This document shows, one piece after another, positions 6,753 to 6,754 of a stretch of DNA of 6,754 bases. Source of the stretch: Syntrophaceae bacterium (GTDB taxonomy: Bacteria; Desulfobacterota; Syntrophia; Syntrophales; Fen-1087). The notes below the pieces were generated by a model. It did not search any database. It worked only from the letters and a program-made list of their open reading frames with translations, and was not told the DNA's origin. The stretch is taken from assembly GCA_003161855.1 (NCBI GenBank), contig PMNM01000012.1:1165-7918 (forward strand). Direction: 5' to 3'. Position 1 is the stretch's first letter. Every line of letters starts with the position of its first letter. The position numbers and the translations under genes were made by a program.

Positions 6753-6754
6753 GT

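Noticed and set aside
6743..6754. GTGCG at the window end as the 5' end of a group II intron
   Set aside because: Five matching bases at the window edge are not enough; no domain V or reverse transcriptase can be seen.
6583..6754. tRNA or other standard RNA gene in the structured tail
   Set aside because: No tRNA arm pattern (T-loop GTTCRA, acceptor pairing) is present, and the stems do not match any RNA family I can recognise.

Overview
The window carries one compact plus-strand operon of four complete central-carbon genes: the two subunits of a heteromeric ATP citrate lyase (aclB, then aclA), a short single-chain aconitase, and a eukaryote-like NADP-type isocitrate dehydrogenase. Together they connect acetyl-CoA + oxaloacetate with citrate, isocitrate and 2-oxoglutarate. 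This is the citrate-to-2-oxoglutarate arm of the TCA cycle, using ATP citrate lyase in place of ordinary citrate synthase, which is the hallmark arrangement of the reductive TCA cycle. No phage, mobile-element, CRISPR or defence genes are visible.

Layout: 7-1248 aclB (ATP-grasp plus citrate-binding half); 1245-3320 aclA (CoA-binding, phosphohistidine and citrate-synthase-like half), joined to aclB by an ATGA stop/start overlap; a 40-base gap; 3361-5331 aconitase; a 30-base gap; 5362-6582 isocitrate dehydrogenase. Bases 6583-6754 are a GC-rich, hairpin-rich tail (80 G/C of 120 in 6601-6720) with no convincing gene, only a doubtful 51-codon ORF. The operon may begin upstream of base 1, and no promoter can be seen.

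Organism: a bacterium of intermediate GC using ATP citrate lyase, either an autotroph running the reductive TCA cycle or an acetate oxidiser running the same enzymes the other way, as described for Desulfobacter. Desulfobacterota is my first guess, from gene content and the eukaryote-like IDH. Other ACL-bearing lineages (Nitrospirota, Nitrospinota, Magnetococcus-like proteobacteria) cannot be excluded from the sequence alone.

The most noteworthy signal is in AclA. By hand alignment with human ACLY and pig citrate synthase recalled from memory, its citrate-synthase-like module lacks the His equivalent to ACLY H900 (Asn here). It instead has a His (H498) where citrate synthase carries catalytic H274 and human ACLY has Phe. 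It also holds two insertions of about 50 and 25 residues. This points to a divergent ('type II'-like) ATP citrate lyase. The window is otherwise well-conserved core metabolism.
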